Shown here: piece by piece, positions 6,533 through 8,767 of the stretch
Layout: each line of letters starts with the position of its first letter
Numbering within the stretch: the stretch's first letter is position 1
Origin: Methanobacteriota archaeon
GTDB lineage: Archaea; Thermoplasmatota; Poseidoniia; Poseidoniales; Thalassarchaeaceae
Assembly (NCBI GenBank): GCA_002685895.1
Contig: NYYK01000013.1
Span: 1 to 8,767, forward strand
DNA: 8,767 bases
Direction: 5' to 3'
Translations under genes and position numbers: made by a program
The notes under the pieces: generated by a model
Seen by the model: the letters and a program-made list of their open reading frames with translations, nothing else
What the model was told of the DNA's origin: nothing
The model's database searches: none

Positions 6533-7537
6533 ATGAGAGGGGATAACATAGCGCGCAGGAAGGGCGCAAAGCGCCGGTCAACCAAGCGTGATTGGACTGA
6601 CCTAGCAAAAGAACAGGCAAAAACTAATCTCGACGCCTTTCCTGACCAAGATTGGTCTGAATTTGAAGCAGATGATGAGCGTTCTGATGTTGAGAAGCAA
6701 GAAAAATCAATTGACAAGCAACTTCAGAAACTCGATGACGCCGGTTCTAAATTTCACTGGATGAAAGAGAAAAAATATGCTCAAATGTTCAGTAAAATAG
6801 AACATAAATTAACCGGCGCTCTTGGTGTGGGTCAGTATGATTGGGTAGATCGCCGTGTCTTTGACCAAGTGTTCGACCAGTCGACTTTGATGGCTATTTA
6901 CAAATTGATGCAACAAGACCACATTGATACCATCGAATGGCCGATAGCACGAGGAAAAGAGGCACATGTATTCTATGCAACATCACAATCTGGACCGATT
7001 GCAGTGAAGATTTTTCACACAAGTAATGCAGTTTTCAAAGGATTGATGCAGTACATCGAAGGAGACCCAAGGTTTGGTGGTTTACGCCGTCGCCATAGAG
7101 AATTGGTCAATGTATGGGTTCAGAAAGAGCATCGAAACTTGATGAGAATGAGAAAGAATGGAGTACGTGTTCCAGAGTCTCTGACTACACACAAGAATGT
7201 GCTTGTCATGGAATATTTGGGTGATGAGAATGGCCCTTCTCCGAGGTTGCGGGATATAGGAATTGAAGAGCCTGAAGAATTGTTTAAATCACTGCTAGAG
7301 CAGTTACGGATGATTTGGCAAGAAGCGGGGCTTGCTCATGCCGATTTCTCAGAATATAATATTATGATTCACCAAGGAGAGCCGTGGATAATTGATGCTG
7401 GGCAAGCTGTTGTCCAGAATCACCCGAAGGCAAAGGAATTCCTAGTTAGAGATGTGACCCGACTTGTGCAATGGGCAAATCGCAATGGTGTGGAAGCAGA
7501 TTTAGCAGAGTCCACACTCCATGTGATAGGTGGATAA
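6533..7537 (+). CDS. rio1: RIO1-family atypical serine protein kinase/ATPase
   Basis: RIO1 proteins act in late maturation of the small ribosomal subunit as kinase/ATPases. The length is 334 residues, longer than archaeal RIO1 proteins of about 260. The additional part is a ~100-residue charged N terminus, basic at the start (ARRKGAKRRSTKR) then acidic. The kinase domain follows: nucleotide loop IARGKEAHVFYA (138-149), AVKIF with ATP-contacting lysine 159, FKGLMQYIEGDPRF, VQKE glutamate 199, hinge MEYLG (226-230), catalytic loop HADFSEYN with aspartate 271 and asparagine 276, and metal-binding aspartate 288 in IIDAGQAV. This corresponds to the RIO1 IDVSQ motif, unlike RIO2 IDFPQ, and no RIO2 winged-helix domain is recognisable. 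All catalytic residues look intact. The ATG directly follows the aIF1A TGA, and the Shine-Dalgarno is weak, suggesting coupled translation. Confidence 0.95.
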   Translation: MRGDNIARRKGAKRRSTKRDWTDLAKEQAKTNLDAFPDQDWSEFEADDERSDVEKQEKSIDKQLQKLDDAGSKFHWMKEKKYAQMFSKIEHKLTGALGVGQYDWVDRRVFDQVFDQSTLMAIYKLMQQDHIDTIEWPIARGKEAHVFYATSQSGPIAVKIFHTSNAVFKGLMQYIEGDPRFGGLRRRHRELVNVWVQKEHRNLMRMRKNGVRVPESLTTHKNVLVMEYLGDENGPSPRLRDIGIEEPEELFKSLLEQLRMIWQEAGLAHADFSEYNIMIHQGEPWIIDAGQAVVQNHPKAKEFLVRDVTRLVQWANRNGVEADLAESTLHVIGG

Positions 7538-7549
7538 ATTCCCGTCATC

Positions 7550-7577
7550 TAGTGAATTTATCTAAACACTTAGTGAA
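7550..7577 (+). promoter_or_regulatory. Candidate internal promoter with flanking direct repeats
   Basis: The 79-nt gap between rio1 and the KH gene holds an AT-rich AATTTATCTAAA stretch (about 7555-7566) flanked by two TAGTGAA copies (7550-7556 and 7571-7577) exactly 21 bp apart, two helical turns. It could be a TATA element with a dimeric regulator site; this is a reading by eye. Confidence 0.3.
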
Positions 7578-7600
7578 GGGTTGGCTTCAAAGAGGGGCGG

Positions 7601-7617
7601 TAGGTCGGGGTGACCTA
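7601..7617 (+). promoter_or_regulatory. Hairpin holding the Shine-Dalgarno and start codon of the KH gene
   Basis: TAGGTC (7601-7606) pairs perfectly with GACCTA (7612-7617) around loop GGGGT. The Shine-Dalgarno-like GGTGA (7609-7613) lies partly in the loop and partly in the stem, and the last stem base is the A of the ATG. If it folds in the mRNA it would limit ribosome access. Confidence 0.5.
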
Positions 7618-8345
7618 TGGAGACGTCTGTCCGTGTACCAAAAGACCGCATAGCGGTCTTAATTGGCAAGGCTGGGGCAACGCGTAAAGGATTAGAGAAA
7701 GCCGCAAAAGTTACCCTTGAAATTGACTCTACTAGTGGTGATGTTTCTATCATTTGGGACCCGGCCAAGACAGATCCAGTTAAGATGATGAAATTTCCTG
7801 AACTCATCAAAGCGATTGGCCGAGGGATGTCTCCAAAAAAGGCAATCAAACTAATGGAAGATGAGTGCTATTTCCAACTTTATGATATGCGTGAGTGGGT
7901 TGGTAAACAGTATTTGCAGCAAAAGAGAATGCGTGGGCGTCTTATCGGAACCGAGGGAAAGATACGCCGTTTTATTGAGCACAATACTGGTTGTGAGATG
8001 GCTGTTTATGGTAGCACTGTGGTCTTAATTGGTGATGAAGAAGGGCTCCCATTAGCCAGTAATGCTGTTGAGCGCATTCTGCGCGGTTCTGAACATGGCA
8101 CAGTTATCAAGGCACTTGAGCGAGAACGACGTGATAGAAAGATGGCTGCTAGACGGCTTGAATACATCGAAGAAAAGGGAGATTCTGATGATACTGGATT
8201 TGAGCAACTTGTTCCAGGGCTTGCAGAAGCGCGTCAGCGAAGCCGCCGTTACAAGTCGTCACAAGTTGATCCTGAAGATGAAGAGGCAGTAACTGAAATG
8301 ATGGAATTGGCAGAGGACGAATCAGTTTCTTGGGCTGAAGAATGA
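7617..8345 (+). CDS. pno1: Two-KH-domain RNA-binding protein, archaeal Dim2/Pno1-like
   Basis: A 242-residue KH protein of the Dim2/Pno1/Krr1 group. Homologues bind near the 3' end of small-subunit rRNA during ribosome maturation, and the archaeal one has been reported to interact with aIF2-alpha. KH1 starts at the N terminus with VPKDRIAVLIGKAGATRKGLE (GKAG loop at 17-20) and runs to about residue 80. KH2 has RMRGRLIGTEGKIRRFIEHNTG (GTEG loop at 111-114) and ends near 155. A basic helix rich in Arg and Glu (about 166-185) and an acidic tail (218-242, ending WAEE) follow. The ATG at 7617 is preceded by GGGGTGA. The spacing of 79 nt from rio1 leaves room for its own promoter. Inverted repeats surround the start codon. 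The last 97 nt overlap the oppositely oriented surface-protein gene. Its place after aIF1A and RIO1 fits a shared role in 30S assembly. Confidence 0.93.
   Translation: METSVRVPKDRIAVLIGKAGATRKGLEKAAKVTLEIDSTSGDVSIIWDPAKTDPVKMMKFPELIKAIGRGMSPKKAIKLMEDECYFQLYDMREWVGKQYLQQKRMRGRLIGTEGKIRRFIEHNTGCEMAVYGSTVVLIGDEEGLPLASNAVERILRGSEHGTVIKALERERRDRKMAARRLEYIEEKGDSDDTGFEQLVPGLAEARQRSRRYKSSQVDPEDEEAVTEMMELAEDESVSWAEE
7642..7660 (+). repeat. Perfect 8-bp inverted repeat in the start of the KH gene
   Basis: AAGACCGC (7642-7649) and GCGGTCTT (7653-7660) form an 8-bp stem with a 3-nt loop, ATA. They lie 25 nt into the coding region, over the codons for the conserved KDRIAVL. A further 8-nt palindrome, AGACGTCT, sits at 7621-7628. 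The repeats share GGTC/GACC with the hairpin at 7601-7617, so alternative pairings are possible. Confidence 0.6.
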
Positions 8346-8767
8346 ATCTCTTCGCCCTTTTTTCGTGTGAGCCAGTATCCTAACCAGATACCAGCAAGTG
8401 CTACTACCATTAGCGATGGTGAAAATGATGGAACAGCACCGACCATATTCTGACTAGCGCCCTGTACAACCATGTAAGCATCATTGTTTGCTTCATCTCT
8501 CTCTGAAACTGCATCATCTGGGTCTACAGTCAAACGAATATCATATTCTCCTTGGTTTAGAATATTGACCGTCCATGACAATTCTTCCTGCATATCATAT
8601 AGTGCAATAGGAGGCAAAGTTCGAGTTTCTAAAGTAGTCCAACTAACATCACTATTTCTGTCAGCTGGTGCTGTCTGTAATCGTACAATGACATTTCCCG
8701 GATACGCTTCGTTACTGACTAGAATAGAGGTGATGATGACTTCTCCATCCGACCCCGCACGAACAAC
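8249..8767 (-). CDS. C-terminal part of a CARDB-domain, membrane-anchored surface protein (N terminus outside window)
   Basis: The frame is open on the - strand from the window edge (8767) to a TAA at 8249-8251, about 172 codons; the start lies beyond the window. A TTG at 8615-8617 is internal. The visible protein has beta-rich sequence (VIITSILVSN, NVIVRLQT). It continues into the CARDB/Ig-like end QGEYDIRLTVDPDDAVSERD followed by EANNDAYMVV, typical of CARDB repeats where an acidic EANN-type end closes the domain. A linker ending VPSFSPS precedes a single TM helix (about 8366-8422) and the basic stop-transfer RKK (8357-8365). The domain would face outside with a short cytoplasmic tail. The final ~31 residues are Ser-rich and encoded entirely within the overlap with the KH gene. 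The function is unknown beyond cell-surface binding or adhesion, as guessed for CARDB proteins. Confidence 0.82.
   Translation of the reverse strand, partial: VVRAGSDGEVIITSILVSNEAYPGNVIVRLQTAPADRNSDVSWTTLETRTLPPIALYDMQEELSWTVNILNQGEYDIRLTVDPDDAVSERDEANNDAYMVVQGASQNMVGAVPSFSPSLMVVALAGIWLGYWLTRKKGEEIHSSAQETDSSSANSIISVTASSSSGSTCDDL
8358..8363 (+). terminator. Oligo-T run after the KH gene
   Basis: Six T residues begin 13 nt after the KH stop codon. Archaeal transcription can end at short T-runs, so this could end the aIF1A-rio1-KH transcript. The same bases encode lysines on the - strand, so the run may simply be coding. Confidence 0.25.

Noticed and set aside
6361..6717. A Ser-rich - strand reading frame of 118 codons
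   Set aside because: It lies antisense to the well-supported aIF1A and RIO1 genes, and its Ser content mirrors their acidic codons.
7562..7849. A 95-codon - strand frame over the KH gene start
   Set aside because: It is antisense to the conserved KH1 domain, and its composition is explained by that gene.
8615..8617. TTG as the start of the - strand surface-protein gene
   Set aside because: The frame continues without a stop to the window edge with sequence that fits a beta-rich domain.
1..8767. CRISPR array, transposase or insertion sequence
   Set aside because: No regularly spaced repeats, transposase motifs or long terminal inverted repeats were seen on either strand.

Overview
The window looks like a piece of an archaeal chromosome. 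The right half carries archaeal/eukaryotic-type translation and ribosome-assembly genes: a translation initiation factor 1A, a RIO1-family kinase and a two-KH-domain Dim2/Pno1-like protein. The left half carries the membrane-arm genes of a complex I-type enzyme. By eye the GC content is moderate (mid-40s percent in the nuo genes, nearer 40 percent in samples of the central block). The combination of a complex I operon with this euryarchaeal gene cluster and a CARDB-type cell-surface protein fits Thermoplasmatota, most likely marine Group II (Poseidoniales). That placement is an inference from gene content and was not tested by any search.

Layout. Positions 1-4850 hold nuoL (5' end cut off by the window), nuoM and nuoN on the + strand. 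nuoM starts on the base after the nuoL stop, and nuoN overlaps nuoM by 4 nt (ATGA). Both have strong GGTGAT-type Shine-Dalgarno sequences, so this is a tightly coupled operon for the three antiporter-like, proton-pumping subunits. Positions 4851-5942 hold two small genes on the opposite strand, unrelated to their neighbours. The downstream one (4898-5434) has the motif layout of a PD-(D/E)XK nuclease fold close to the GxxExxY family. The upstream one (5499-5942, TTG start) resembles another restriction-endonuclease-like fold whose ExK motif appears to be lost. Together they look like a small accessory insert between two core operons.

Positions 5943-6052 are the divergent control region. It holds a likely promoter for the aIF1A gene and a stretch that resembles a decayed leucine tRNA. 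Positions 6053-8345 hold aIF1A, RIO1 kinase and the Dim2/Pno1-like protein on the + strand, a cluster for small-subunit maturation and translation initiation. The start codon of the KH gene sits in a dense set of inverted repeats, which could be an autoregulatory RNA structure. From 8767 back to 8249 on the - strand is the C-terminal end of a membrane-anchored CARDB-domain surface protein. Its 3' end overlaps the 3' end of the KH gene by 97 nt.

No complete tRNA, rRNA, CRISPR array, transposase or insertion sequence was seen. No stretch longer than about 110 bases lacks a gene.
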